Shown here: positions 32,682 through 45,484 of the stretch, piece by piece
How the letters are laid out: each line of letters opens with the position of its first letter
Position numbering within the stretch: the first letter of the stretch is position 1
Assembly (NCBI RefSeq): GCF_963583255.1
Contig: NC_084804.1
Coordinates: 34,702,453-34,766,452, forward strand
DNA from: Pyrus communis
Taxonomy: Eukaryota; Streptophyta; Magnoliopsida; Rosales; Rosaceae
Length of the DNA: 64,000 nucleotides
Direction of reading: 5' to 3'
The notes under the pieces: model-generated
Databases searched by the model: none
Told to the model about the DNA's origin: nothing
Seen by the model: the letters and a program-made list of their open reading frames with translations, nothing else
Made by a program: the position numbers and the translations under genes

Positions 32682-35600
32682 ATGGTACCTTCGGGGCCGC
32701 CCACTCCAATTGGTGGTGCCCAGTCTGTTTCGCCTTCACTTTTGCGTTCAAATTCTGGAATGTTGGGAGGTCAAGGTTCCCAGTCGGCTTTTCCATCGCT
32801 TGCCTCACCACGAACTCAATACGGTAATATGCTTGGCAATGTAGCCAATGTGTCTTCTCTCCTTAATCAGTCGTATGGAAATGGAATTTCGAATCCGGGG
32901 CTTTCTGGTCCTGGTAGCAACCAACGTGGAGGTATGGATACTGGTGCTGAATCTGATCCACTTTCTGGTGTTGGCAATGGAATGGGTTTCAGTGTACCTT
33001 CTTCGTCATACGGTGCATCAAACATGGCTAATCCCAGTACGTCTGGTCATGGTCATGGTCATGGTCATGGTCATGGTCAAGGTCAAGGTCAAGGTCAAGG
33101 GCAAGGGCAAGGGCAACAATTTTCAAACCCTTCTGGTAACCAACTGTTGATGGAACAACAGCAGCAGCAACTTGAAACACAGCATTTCCAGCATGGTCAG
33201 CCGCCAATGCAACAGTTCTCTGCCCCTCACAATACGCAACAGCAGCAGCATCAATTTCAGGCTATTCGAGGAGGCTTAGCTCGTGTTGGGCCGGTAAAGT
33301 TAGAGCCCCAATTGACAAATGATCAACATGGACAGCAGCAGTTGCAGTCTTTGAGGAGTCTTGGTCCAGTGAAAATGGAACCCCAACAACTTCAAACTAT
33401 GAGAAGCTTGCCACCTGTAAAATTGGAACCGCAGCAATCTGATCAGTCATTGTTTTTGCATCAACAGCAGCAACAACAGCAACAACAGCAACAACAGCTC
33501 CTCCACATGTCAAGGCAGTCTTCTCAGAATGCTGCTGCCCAGATGAACATCATGCATCAGCAGAGGTTATTGCAGTTACAACAGCAACATAACCAGCAAC
33601 AGCAACAACACCAGCAGCAGCAATTCTTGAAAGCAATGCCTCAACAACGCCCCCAGTTACAGCAGCAGTTTCCGCAGCAGAATCTGCCTATGAGATCTCC
33701 TGCAAAACCAGTATATGAGCCTGGAATGTGTGCTCGGCGTTTGACACATTATATGTATCAGCAACAGCACAGGCCTGAAGTAAGATAACCCCATGCCTAA
33801 TTTGTTTGTCTTGTTGGATGATTGTTATAGTTAGTGATAATGCCTGCCTTTTATATAGGACAACAACATTGAATTCTGGAGAAAATTTGTTGCTGAATAT
33901 TTTGTACCCCATGCGAAGAAGAAGTGGTGTGTTTCTATGTATGGAACTGGCCGACAAACAACTGGCGTTTTCCCTCAGGTCTGTATCTAGGATATAGTAA
34001 TCTGGTGAACCCCATCTATGTTTGGTATCTGTACTAGTAAAATGATGTTAATTGCAAAATACATGCAACATGGATATTAGTATCCACAACTCATTTTGAG
34101 ATCACTTTATTTGAGGACAGTGTCCTCAATGTCATAGTAGCTGTTACATTATTCAAAATACACTTTTGGTTGGTGTTACATGAATCTTGAGCTATTTGAC
34201 ATTCATGACAATATTTGCCATATTTTGCAGGATGTATGGCACTGTGAAATATGCAATCGCAAGCCTGGGCGTGGCTTTGGTAATATGCAATCTCTTTTAA
34301 ATACCATCTTTTGTGCCTATCAATGCCATATCTTGGTTGGATAGACGCCAGTGTTGTTTTAATGCTCTATGTAGGTGCTTTTTTCATGTTCTTCTCTCTT
34401 TACAACTGGCATCTGAGTTATTCTGATCAAATTTTCAGAAGCGACTGTTGAGGTTCTTCCCCGGCTTTTTAAAATCAAGTATGAAAGTGGTACATTGGAG
34501 GAGCTTCTTTATGTTGATATGCCGCGCGAGTATCATAATTCATCTGGCCAGATTGTGTTGGACTATGCTAAAGCAATACAAGAAAGTGTTTTTGAGCAAC
34601 TTCGTGTTGTTCGGGATGGCCAACTTCGGATAGTTTTCTCTCCAGATCTGAAGGTTGGACAAAATACTGTTTTCGTAACACCTTTTACCTTCTAGCACCA
34701 CCAGGTATTTATCAACTGTCTCTCCTGTTCCTTTGGCAGATATGCTCTTGGGAATTTTGTGCAAGGCGCCATGAAGAGCTTATCCCTCGAAGATTACTGA
34801 TACCTCAGGTTACTATCAAATTTATACTTTTGATGGGTTCTTTTCTCCGTTATTGTTATGAATATAACTTATTTTTCCTTTCTATGAAATATTTCAAAAC
34901 AAAGAATATAATTTACTGATTTATTTAGAACCCATGTGAAGTCATTGACAACTGGACACTTAAATGATTGAACACGATTCGGTGATGGGTTATCCTGTGC
35001 TTGACATTAAATTCTAGGAACAAGGTTGAGTAATCACATTGATTTTTTATGGATTGATTACCCTTATGATTTCATAACTAGGGAGTTTATGTTCTCTTCA
35101 TGTGGAAAATTGAAAAAACTCCAAATTTATATATTCAACCTCTTTTTGTGTAAGAATATGTACATTGTTTGGATGAAATAGGACTTAGTTGTATATGAAA
35201 ATATTGAGAACTAATATTGAATCCTAAACTTATTACTGTTCCACCATTTGCTCAAGGAGCAACTGCTTTTGTAAGTAAAGAGCATTTCATAGGATGCACC
35301 GTCAGCCAAATGTTCCACAGTGGATTGGTTTAATGTCTTTTCTTGGATTTGTATGATTTGGAATTGGCTAATGTTTATATCTTGAAGTATCATATGGGTA
35401 ACTCTCATTTGTATGCATTTCTTATTAATCTCATTCTGTTGTTGCATATTTATTGGATTTTCAAGCCTTCATGGCACCTCTTAAGTGTCGACCCATTGTC
35501 AATTTGTTATTTTGGGTCATGTAACTGAAAAGATAGGTGCTTATGCCAAATTGTTTACAGATAGTGCTTTTGCCGAATGCTTTACTGATAGTACTTATAC

Positions 35601-38600
35601 TGACTTTTGGAGCTGAAAATTTTCTAGACCATACCAAAATACAGTGGCTCAAATTCAACTCTCAGTCTAATTTGATTAAAAAGTTGAGTATATAAGTATA
35701 TATTTATTATTTAGTAATGTTATATAAATGACTTAGAAACGTCTGAGATTCAGGTCGGAGTGGTCTGGATTATGTCTTTTGGACATTAATCTCGATTTTA
35801 CCAAACTAGCAAAATTCTTGACATTCCCTATCTGTTGCATGTGAGGCTAATTTGAGTATATTTACCAAGCATATAGTACTTTGCATATCTAATGTTTTCT
35901 TGCCTTATGCAGGTTAGTCAGCTTGGTGCTGCAGCTCAAAAATACCAGGCTGCTACTCAAAATACATCATCCAATATATCTCTTCCAGAGATACAAAGTA
36001 ACTGTAATATGTAGGTTCTTAATCTCTCCATCTCATTTTTGTAAATATTTGAGTGGTGTTTTTGCCTGACAAGGTTTGGGCTTTCAAATGGTTTTTCTTT
36101 TATAGAAGTTTGGCTATAATTGATGTTCATGCTTGTTTGTGATGAGTGAATGTTGGATTGTCCTTATGCCTTCTTTTGCTCTGTACCTCTCTATTCATAC
36201 GAATAGTCTCAGATTTCTAGTAGAGACATCAGCAGTCAATGCTTTTCTTGAAGATGAATGCTGCACTTTGCCCCGTCTATTTATTTTGTTAATGTCACAA
36301 AATTGTATGTTCTTTATTACTTATATCAGGACGTCTCCGGAAAAAATAAACTTGTATCAGGAGAGACACTACAGAGGAATTGTGCAATTATCATGTTTTC
36401 GTCATATAGATCTTACTGATACAGTGAGCCTATGTGCAGAAATCACCTGCCTACATTTCAACCTTTGTTCTATGCAGTGGTGGATTTGTCTTTTTCAGTT
36501 CAAATGTCTAAGTAAATATATGGTTGGTTTAGAATTTATGATATTTGTTTAATTCCTCCTGTGTAATTTTGGTTTAGGTTTGTATCATCAGCGCGACAGT
36601 TGGCAAAAACCTTGGAAGTGCCTTTAGTAAATGATTTAGGTTACACAAAGCGATACGTAAGGTGTCTTCAGGTAATTTCTTATTTTTATCTCTACAAAGT
36701 TTATGTATCATCATTGGCTTTGAGATACACCTTCTATTTTGCATATAGTGCTGCAGCATTTGTTTGTGCTTTACAGCCAATGTTTAGCACCAACCTGCTG
36801 CCCAGGGATCATATTCCTGATATAAATTGTATGGTCATAGTTAAACCTGTTAAAATAATTATTTGCTCCTATGTTAGATGTATTGTCCACCTAAAATGAA
36901 GTTTCAGTTGTTTGCATGGACGCACGAGGAAAAGGGGGAAAAAGAAAAAAAAAAAGGGGGGGGGGGGTGTGGTTTGGAATGATTTTTCTCATTTTCTCTA
37001 TCTTTTCTATACATATGCCATGTATTTGTAATTGGACTGCTTGTGCCAGAAATTCCTTTGTTTCAAAAAAAATTTATTACCAACATCTTGCCTCTTCTTC
37101 ATGAAGTGTAATATCATATATTTCAAACAAATTATATTCCTAAGTTGGGTTCCTGTTTCAGTGAACCATGTAATTGAGGTTTCTTGTAGCCTGATTGACC
37201 ATTTTGATGTTTTATTTTTATTTTTTATTTTTAAATGTTTTTTATTTTTATTTTTTGTGGTTTAATGCAGATATCAGAAGTAGTTAATAGTATGAAAGAC
37301 TTGATTGATTACAGCCGAGAGACAGGGACTGGACCTATGGGTAAGTTGATTTTGCTATGTTAACTAAATTACTATGATTATACAAATTTCTGTTCTCCTT
37401 TCTTCTTTATAGTCTTTACTTTATAGAGATATAACGCTACATAAATAATTAGAAAAATTTACTTGTCACTAACAAGACTTAATGAGTTAAAGACTTTTAC
37501 AACTAAGATGTATAAATTTCTTAAGAATAACAAATGAACCTACATTGGAGTAGATTGAGTACTTAGCTTTGCAGTAAAGCTTAAGCTTTAATACTTTCAT
37601 TTGGTCTCTAGGATTGGGTTGGACTGGATAACACATTATATTCAAGGTATATTGAAGGGTGTGGTCAAGTGCTTTTGCATGGGGGGTACCTACAAGGATA
37701 GGGTTCGAAGCTTGGTGGCGATGAATGTGTAACAATGATAAGGGGATTAAACATGAGAGAAACTCATCCCTTCTGATCCTACCATTTTGGGTGGGACGGG
37801 AATGGCCAAGTTTCGTGAAAAAGTAATCCGTCTTCTAACTTCAAGTTGGACACAAGTTTTTCATTTCTTCCATCAACGTACCCTGAATATAGTGGGTTAT
37901 CCAACCCAATCCTAGACACCAAATGAGACCTCAGTTTATTTCTATTCCTTGGGATATCAAAGGAAGTGTAAACATAACTAAATGGAAGAACAGTACGAGA
38001 ACTAATGACCTGATGCCTAGAAGTAAAAGACAGATTGGGAGAAATCTGCTTATGTTTGGACTTGGGTTGGGTTTCAAGTCTTGGTTTTAAGAAACAAGGA
38101 TTTAGTATACGTAAACTGATTTTAATGTGATAAGATTGTCAAATCTTGATGAGAGAAATTTGTGGAAAGCGAGAAGGATGCTTGCTGGAAATTAAAGTAT
38201 TGACTCAATTAAAGAGGTGACGTAGTCCTAGACTACTCGTAACTTGGACTTCAAACCATAGAGGTATTTATCTTTCCTTCAATTTACAATGCAGGCTGAC
38301 ACAAGTCAAAATCTTGAGTTTCTGAACATGAAAAGTTATAAGCGACCTAGCTGTGTGATCTTTTCTTTCTTGTTTGCTCCGGTAATAGGCATTCACAAAA
38401 TTTGTAATCTGCTTAGGACATGAGGCTTAAAACGAAATACAATTTCTAAGAATAACAGAAGGTTCAGAACGGATAAGGAGAAAGAAAAGCAGCCAAGAAA
38501 TATATAAAGTTTTTTGCTGAAATTATGCTAGAAAAAGACTATGAGATAGGGGAAGGGTGTTGAGGAAAGAGTGTCCTGGTGAACAACAATGATTAGAGAG

Positions 38601-40287
38601 CACAAAGAAGACTGAAAGTTTATCTTTGTGCGAGTGAATGAGGCTGCTGCTGGATCACCAAGCTTCTACAATATACATTTTTTGTGTGCATAGGAGTGAT
38701 TTTTCCTGTACTCTTCTTCACAGTTTTGTTTGAAGAAATTCCCAAATGCTTCATACCCCATATCAATGTTTGGAATTGTAACATAGGAAATGAAGAAAAA
38801 GCTAAAGAATATTGAATCTAAATATTTGTGCCCTTGCAACTGTAAAATCTAGATGAAATTATCCCAAACGTGTTCCAGTAAATGCAGAAAATCCGAATTG
38901 GTTCAATCAGGATCCAGGTGGTCCCTTGCCGTTTAATAATTTAAACCAAGATGTAAACTTGGGTCTTTAATTGGGCTCTAGATTCTAGATAGTAATTGTG
39001 ATAGTGATTGGGGTGATTCATTTTTTCTTAGTACCATAGGTCATAGGGCCCCCGCAATCTGATTTGTGATTTTTACAATTTCCTTATAAATTTGTTTACA
39101 GACATACATTTATATACTCTAAATTATTGCACTTGTGTTCTGATCCCTAAAACTGTTTCTTTGCACGATATCATGGCAGTTTAAAGAATTATATTGTGGG
39201 CCACATGGTAGTTACAATTCATTATAGTGTTACAAGTTATTACGCTAGGCTCAATACTTACAATTCATTCTACGTTAGCAGCTCCGTCATAGTATAGGAT
39301 TGGGTCGCAGTAGTTCATTACTATTGTTTTCTTTCAGAGAGCTTGGCCAAGTTTCCTCGAAGGACGAGTGCTTCATCTGGGTTTCACTGTCAAGCACAAC
39401 AGTCCGAGGAGCAAATGCAGCAGCAGCAGCAGCAACAACAAACGGTCGCCCAGAATTCAAATGGAGATCCAAGCTCTGTTCAGGCCGCCGCTACGCAAAT
39501 TGCTGCCAGTAATGGTATTGCTAGTGTAAATAATGCTCTGAACACAGCATCCACATCAACTTCTGCAAGCACCATTGTTGGGCTCCTCCATCAGAATTCT
39601 ATGAACCCCAGACAGCAAAGTTCTATGAATAACGCAAACAGTCCATATGGAGGAAGTTCTGTTCAGATTCCATCCCCTGGTTCTTCTAGTACAATCCCAC
39701 AAACACAACCAAACCCTTCTCCATTCCAGTCACCAATACCCTCATCAAATAATCCCTCTCAAACATCTCAAGGTGTCATGACAGCTGCCAATCACATGGG
39801 TGCAGCAAATTCACCAGCAAATATATCCATGCAACAGCCAACCCTTTCGGGCGAGGCTGATCCAAGTGATTCCCAGAGCTCTGTCCATAAAATTATACAG
39901 GAAATGATGATGTCCAACCAGCTTAGCGGCCCAGGTAGTATGGTTGGTGCTGGTTCTTTGGGCAACGATGTGAAAAACATGAATGGGATTTTGTCAACAA
40001 GCAACAACACAGGATTGAATGGCATGACTAACAATAACTCAGGAATTGGCGGTGCTGGATTTGGGAGTATGGGTGGCGGACTAGGTCAGCAGCCTTGCAT
40101 GGCGAATGGAATAAGAGCAGCAATGGGAAATAATTCTGTTATGAATGGAAGGGTCGGAATGGCATCAATGGCTCGAGAACAAAGTATGCATCATCAACAA
40201 CAGGATCTGGGGAACCAGTTACTTAGTGGGCTTGGAGCGGTGAACGGCTTTAATAATCTTCAATTTGATTGGAAACATTCTCCTTGA
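32682..40287 (+). CDS. SEU: SEUSS transcriptional co-repressor
   Basis: Nine coding exons with GT-AG introns and unbroken phase: 32682-33779, 33859-33978, 34231-34279, 34439-34653, 34740-34808, 35913-36010, 36578-36671, 37271-37340 and 39338-40287 (2763 nt, 920 aa). SEUSS is a nuclear adaptor that, with LEUNIG-type co-repressors, silences floral homeotic and other developmental genes (known from Arabidopsis). The start MVPSGPPTP matches the SEU N terminus; an in-frame upstream ATG at 32655 lies across the likely 5'-UTR acceptor and is less probable. Residues 1-340 are Gln-rich, with LEPQ-type repeats and poly-Q. Residues about 345-605 are the conserved LIM-domain-binding-like core (YEPGMCARRLT, WCVSMYGTGRQTTGVFPQ, DVWHCEICNRKPGRGF, RQLAKTLEVPLVNDLGYTKR). 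The C-terminal 315 residues are Gln/Ser/Asn/Gly-rich and end in GFNNLQFDW. An unusual run of five Gly-His and seven Gly-Gln dipeptides lies at about residues 122-145. The last intron is 2.0 kb. Confidence 0.96.
33045..33116 (+). repeat. Coding hexanucleotide repeat in SEUSS exon 1
   Basis: Twelve consecutive hexamers: five GGTCAT (Gly-His), four GGTCAA and three GGGCAA (Gly-Gln). The repeat is in frame and needs no shift to stay open. Confidence 0.95.
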
Positions 40288-41842
40288 AAGGCTCCATTGA
40301 TCATGTTGATGGCTCGTTTCACCGGTTCTTGATTTAGCCGCTTGTGCTTGCGCAGCGTGAGAAATGGCAGGAGTTGCCTCTGGCCTCGTCTAAGATGGCA
40401 GTGCATCGATTGAATGAAATAGTTGAGAGGGGCTTTCGCTCCCACTGTGTACTAATCTGTTATTTATATATAAAAGAAGGAAATTTGGTGGCTGGTTGTG
40501 GCGGATGAGGCTCATGTTCTTGTGGTACTGAATGTGCTTCATTTTTTTTTTCCGTTTGGAAATATCATCATAGTAAGCATACGACACGTCGTTTTTTCGT
40601 AGTAAAAACGTTTTTTTTCCCCTCGAGTAGAGGAGCTCAAAGAGTGCAAATGATTTCAACTTGGCTGTTGATCTTTTCTTCCAATCCTAGAATTGTATTT
40701 CTGACCTATTCGTAGGGCATGTTTTTTTGTTATTTCCAAATTTCAGATGGGAGCTGGGGTTTCGGTTATACATGTCAAAAGTCATTAGTTACTATGAAAG
40801 TCGAAAATAATTTGTTACCGTGATAGTGTATTTTTAGGCTTTCTTGGATTTGGTTACATGTAAGTTCGTTCGTTGACCTGCTTTAAGTGACGGCAATGAA
40901 TATCACGAGTATTGGTGGCAGTGAATATCTGGACATCCTTGATCTTTGTACGGAGCTCAAGGACTTAGAGATTTGAGTTGCTGAAGAGTAGAGATTTGGA
41001 CCCTTGGTTTGTGCGAGATGGGTCAGTGTAATAGCCTAATGAGGACTGTAGGGTTTAAAATGAGTGTTCTAGATCTCCGGGTCTGTCGGCTTCGGACATA
41101 AAGATCCGGGGAGGATCTCAATTCAGGAAGAGGCAAGAATGAATGAAAATAAAATTGTGAAAGTGAAAACAAAGCAGAATGAAAGTAATAGTTTCGTTTT
41201 TGGTGTTTAGTTTTCAGTTTGTGTATATTTTCTACGTTAGTTGTGCATCATTCTTCAACTATTCTGTATAGACCAATTTCACCCACATATTCTCTCTTTA
41301 TCTCTAAGACAGAACTAAAACAAAATGGTAAACAAACGAGCTCCAAATCTAAAAAGTGCTTAGCAATAAGTGTTTACGGAGTTTTTACTTCAACTTTGAT
41401 TAACCATGTATCTACTAGCTATCTCTTAATCTAGTAATGCATACTTTTGCTAATGTATAAAGTTCTAAATTCCTCTCACTCGGAAGTGGTTAGTACAACT
41501 AAGACTACTAACCGCCTTTAATCTTGGAAGTTGTTATTGGGACGCTCAAAAATCATTTTGCAAATAATTTCCTAAGTGTTATTTTCTCTCCTAAGCTTCT
41601 TCATCGGAGAGCGGGTTGACTATTTTAGATTGTCAATAATAACACCAGTAATATTTTGTTAAAAGTAAGAATTTTCACATAAGAGAATATTCTAGGAGAT
41701 TGTTTCAATGAAAATTTGTGGGAAAAACTTGCATACAATAAAAATGGAAATTATATGAATAATTCGAAGGGAGAAGTTAAGATTAAGAAGAACAGCTTCA
41801 TGAGCACAAGAATGGAAGTCTATTATTATATACATGATTTGA
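40288..41842. other. SEUSS 3' UTR and convergent intergenic region
   Basis: The first 400-500 bases are probably SEUSS 3' UTR (no exact polyadenylation site identified). The rest separates SEUSS from the oppositely transcribed thioredoxin gene, whose 3' UTR must lie just left of 41843. No further gene is seen. Confidence 0.5.
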
Positions 41843-42788
41843 TTAAAGATCTACATATTTTTCAATGGTTGCAGACAATGTGGACTTTGGCACTGCACCA
41901 ATAACGCTCTCTTTCTTCTCCCCATTCTTGAAGAAGAGAACAGTTGGTATGCTCCTTATACCGTACTGAGTGGCAGTGTTGGGGCTCTCATCTGTGTTGA
42001 GCTTGAAACAAGATATCTTCCCGGCGTACTCCTTTGCCAGTTCATCGATCACCGGCGCAATCATCCGGCACGGTCCACACCACGGTGCCCAAAACTCCAC
42101 CAGAACTGGGTTCTCACTTGCAATCACAAGACTACTCCAACTTGAATCATTCACCACTTGAACTGCATGCAAAGCTTGCACATTTCAGTCTACTCACCAA
42201 TTCCATTTATATATGCATGCTCTTCGTACTATATATATACATATATATATGGCAAATCTGCATTTTCTTTTCTCCCAGTAGTAATTTGGGGATTGGTTTT
42301 GACTTGTATACAAATAGTTGAACTTAAGTGAAGAACATCTAGATGTGTAGCGAATGAAAAATTCTTGTGCGATGAGTGTATACATCTTTATTAAAATAAT
42401 TGGTCAATGACCAGCATGAGTCTACACATGAACCATATACACTAAAGACTTTCGTGTAGTTGAACATTGCAAATCAACTACAAGAAAGAATGTACAACAA
42501 ATTTCTTTTTGTAATGATTGATGATTGAGGGCGAGTCTTGGCGTAATGGAAATGTTGCTCTTTTGTGACCGAAAGGTCACGGGTTCGAGTTGTGGAAGCA
42601 GTTTCTTTGCAAAGTAACAGTAAGACTGCGTACGATAGACGTTCCCCACCCCTCTAATCCTCACAAAATGGAGAGCCTTGTTGGCTTGGGGTAGCTCTAA
42701 GTGATTAATGATTGTTGTTGCTTTCAATACCCCTCTAATTGTCCATTATCCTAAATGTGTTGCTATTTGTTATTCTAATCGCCATACT

Positions 42789-42820
<32 letters not shown>

Positions 42821-43144
42821 AATATAAAATACTAAATTTGTTCCATATATATCTATATGCAGCTACGCAGAAATTACAAGACTAATAAAGTTATATTTAT
42901 AAAGTTAAGAGTTACCTTCATTGAGAGCTTCACGAGCTTTGCAAATGAAGCGGGATTTCTGTGATTTGTTGGAATGAGGAAACGATGAAGACGATGAAGA
43001 GAATTTCAAAGAAGATTTCTTCAAACCGTTACAAATTGGCACAATAAACTTGCCCACGGAAGAAAATGGATGGTAGCATTGTGCAGCAGCACCAACTCTT
43101 GTAGTGCACACTGTGCTCAGCTGCAAGCAGTTCTCCAAAGCCAT
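41843..43144 (-). CDS. TRXM: Thioredoxin m-type, chloroplastic
   Basis: Two exons: 42916-43144 and 41843-42162 (549 nt, 182 aa), joined in phase through GAAG|GT and TGCAG|TT to read [12 protein letters not shown], as in other m-type thioredoxins. Chloroplast thioredoxin m passes electrons from ferredoxin-thioredoxin reductase to disulfides of stromal enzymes. Residues 1 to about 70 are Ser/Lys-rich and basic with few acidic residues, typical of a stromal transit peptide. The catalytic WCGPC lies in [11 protein letters not shown], followed by the cis-proline loop [12 protein letters not shown] and the terminal GAVPKSTL. An alternative downstream ATG (MQALHAV, 42181) lies in the intron and would lack the transit peptide. 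The 753-bp intron contains an Au-type SINE. The gene converges with SEUSS. Confidence 0.95.
42527..42701 (+). mobile_element. Au-type SINE in the thioredoxin intron
   Basis: The element starts GAGGGCGAGTCTTGGCGTAA, carries an A-box-like head, GGTCACGGGTTCGAG as B box, then CTTTGCAAAGTAACAGTAAG and GACTGCGTACGATAGACG. All are landmarks of the plant Au SINE family. It is flanked by TGATTGATGATT (42515-42526) and TGATTAATGATT (42702-42713), a 12-bp target duplication with one mismatch. It is inserted antisense to the thioredoxin transcript and leaves both splice sites untouched. Confidence 0.92.
42792..42831 (+). repeat. CA/TA microsatellite in the thioredoxin intron
   Basis: A run of CA repeats passing into TA repeats, close to the 5' splice site side of the intron (minus-strand gene). 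Confidence 0.85.
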
Positions 43145-44058
43145 TACTTTCTCTCTTTCTTTCTTTATCTGGTGTGGGAGCTATCTAGCTAGCTCTAATT
43201 TCACAAGTGAAACAATGGAACTTGCAGAAATGTGGCTTTTGTTTTTCTGTAAATTTCCACGAATTTGTTTATTTGAGAATTTCTTATTTGCTAAAGGTTT
43301 GTATATATAATTTTGAATATTTTTGGGAGTGTGGATATTATACAAAGATTGTAAGGTGCTAAGTGTGCTGAGATGTATGTGGATAATATTTTCATGTACT
43401 GAACCGTCCAAATGCCCCCACTTGATGCCCTCTACAAAAATTCTCTAAAACTCGAAAATTTCAATGCAAGAAAACTGCAAGAAATTTTATTGGCATTAGT
43501 AATACGTCAAGAAGTGTATTATTTCATATATTATAATAAAAATAGACGATAAAATTGTAATTTGAGTAAAATAGGAACGTCAAGTCAAGTGATCATTTTA
43601 CAAATATTCAAAAAATCGCCTTTGAAAAAGATCCAAATAAAGAACCAAAAGTAAAATTATTAGAATTCATCTGATCTTACTGGTGGGTGGACCATAGATA
43701 TCTCATCAATTAGGCGGCTCCTTTTCTTCATCTTCCGCCCTAAAATATATGGTCATTACCGTCAGACAGCTTTGGCAGGATTGGCCCATTTAATTTTAAC
43801 CAAATAAACAAAAACTAACTGCCGTTTCATGATGAACAATGCTTCGACTTCATCCAAAAATATCTCCTGTAAATTGGGCTAATTGCATTTTGCACCACAA
43901 GATTTCGGGGTTATTTGTAAAATGAATTTTTGTCCATTACACCACTAGATTTCTGGTTGCACCAATTTAACGTCACCAACAATTTTACCATTTAAGTAGA
44001 TGTTAAGTGTTGATGTGTCATAGACTAAACCCACATTTTAAATTCACAGTAACTATCA
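43145..44058. other. Thioredoxin promoter region and spacer
   Basis: The first few hundred bases are the 5' flank of the minus-strand thioredoxin gene; a short CT-rich leader-like stretch lies immediately upstream of the ATG (complement of 43147-43167). No other gene is recognised. Confidence 0.45.
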
Positions 44059-44067
44059 ATTTCGTAA

Positions 44068-44221
44068 GGGAACTTTAACGAAAAGATCCCGGTATTATTC
44101 ACTTTAACGAAAAACCACATTTTTACATTAAAAAGTCAATTTTAATACTATTCACTTTACTCTTTATTTTGTCGTTATCGTTAAAACTCAAAGTTTTTAA
44201 ACCTTTTTCATTAGTTTTCCT
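44068..44221 (+). mobile_element. Mutator-type MITE, copy 4
   Basis: 154 bp, beginning GGGAACTTTAACGAAAAG and ending CATTAGTTTTCCT, with a perfect 9-bp flanking duplication ATTTCGTAA (44059-44067 and 44222-44230). The interior (CACTTTAACGAAAAACCACA, TTAAAAAGTCAATTTTA, TTATCGTTAAAACTCAAAG) matches copy 3 nearly base for base. Confidence 0.88.
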
Positions 44222-44230
44222 ATTTCGTAA

Positions 44231-45061
44231 AAGGATTAACAAAGTTAAAGAGTAAAAGTACTAAACATTGGAACTGATGGTAAACGAGTGTTTAAGTTGT
44301 GGGCCAAGTCTATGCCATATTAGCACTTAATGTTTAATTAGATTGTAAAATTGACAAAAAAGTTAAATTTATGCACTTCAAAAATATGTGACAGATGTAA
44401 CTGTCCATACACTAAATTTTTTTCTTTTTCCATGTAGGGGATTGTTCCATGTCTCTTGGCCCAAATTTCATTTCAAGATCTTGGATGGTCGAGAGAATAG
44501 TTAGATTTTTTAATTTTACTTGGAACCATGTAGGTGCCATTCCAAGTGAAAACCCAAAAATCAAAACGAAATATCCACTCAGATTTTTGATAATCCTACG
44601 TGAACTATCACTCCTACAATGTTTATTTTTTGAATGATATTTGTACCATATTTATTGGTCACCTCTTTAATATAAGTGAAACGTAATATATATATATAAG
44701 ATTCTTACGTACTAAAAAAGCAGTTAATATAGTCAAAATAGCACTCCGAAGCCTACTTATTATCTTGTATTCGATTATCTTTCTCAAAAGAAGTGTGTGC
44801 GATATTCGTTTTAAGTTATTGTAGAGATTTTTATTTATCAACATTAATGTTAATAAGAAATTTTCATAGATCTAATTTGAAACCCATGTTTCACAACATG
44901 TACAAATAAATTCTTTATTTCATTTAATTTGTTTTTGATGTTTAAACGCTCTTATATTTATGGGTGATAATACAAATATTTTTTCATAGAATTTTTTTAA
45001 ATAGTGTGAATATATTGTTGTATAAAAAAAGAAGTAAATTAATCCCTTGATTTATTACACT
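44231..45061. other. AT-rich spacer left of the Gypsy element
   Basis: No gene or bounded element seen; short open frames only. Confidence 0.4.
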
Positions 45062-45066
45062 ATAAC

Positions 45067-45446
45067 TGACACGCCCCGATCCCGATGTCCCACGGGACAT
45101 CGAGATGATCACGTGCTGGTCGACACCCGAAGGTGATGCAAGCCATTTTTGAATGTAAATGCTAAGAAACATGTGGAATCATACATAAAAATTTCATACG
45201 AATACTAATATACTTAAAATAATATTCGACTGTCAACAATAAATTCATAAAGATGCATGGCATGTTCATAACATATTCTAAATCAAATTACAATGAAAGG
45301 TAAGATAGAGAGTGCTATTACAATAGAGGCCAAAGTAGAGAGGATGTAGCACGATGTCACTGGTATGGGAATGCCTCATACGTCGGTTTGTAGTCCTCAT
45401 TCCTATGTCCTGATGGGGTCGCAAAACAAACATGAGTGGACCAAGT

Positions 45447-45484
<38 letters not shown>

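Noticed and set aside
32848..33150. 100-codon open frame overlapping SEUSS exon 1
   Set aside because: Shadow frame of the SEUSS coding exon, made long by the GGTCAT repeat.
42527..42600. Possible tRNA gene (GGTCACGGGTTCGAG)
   Set aside because: It is the head of an Au-type SINE with a 12-bp target duplication and no cloverleaf.
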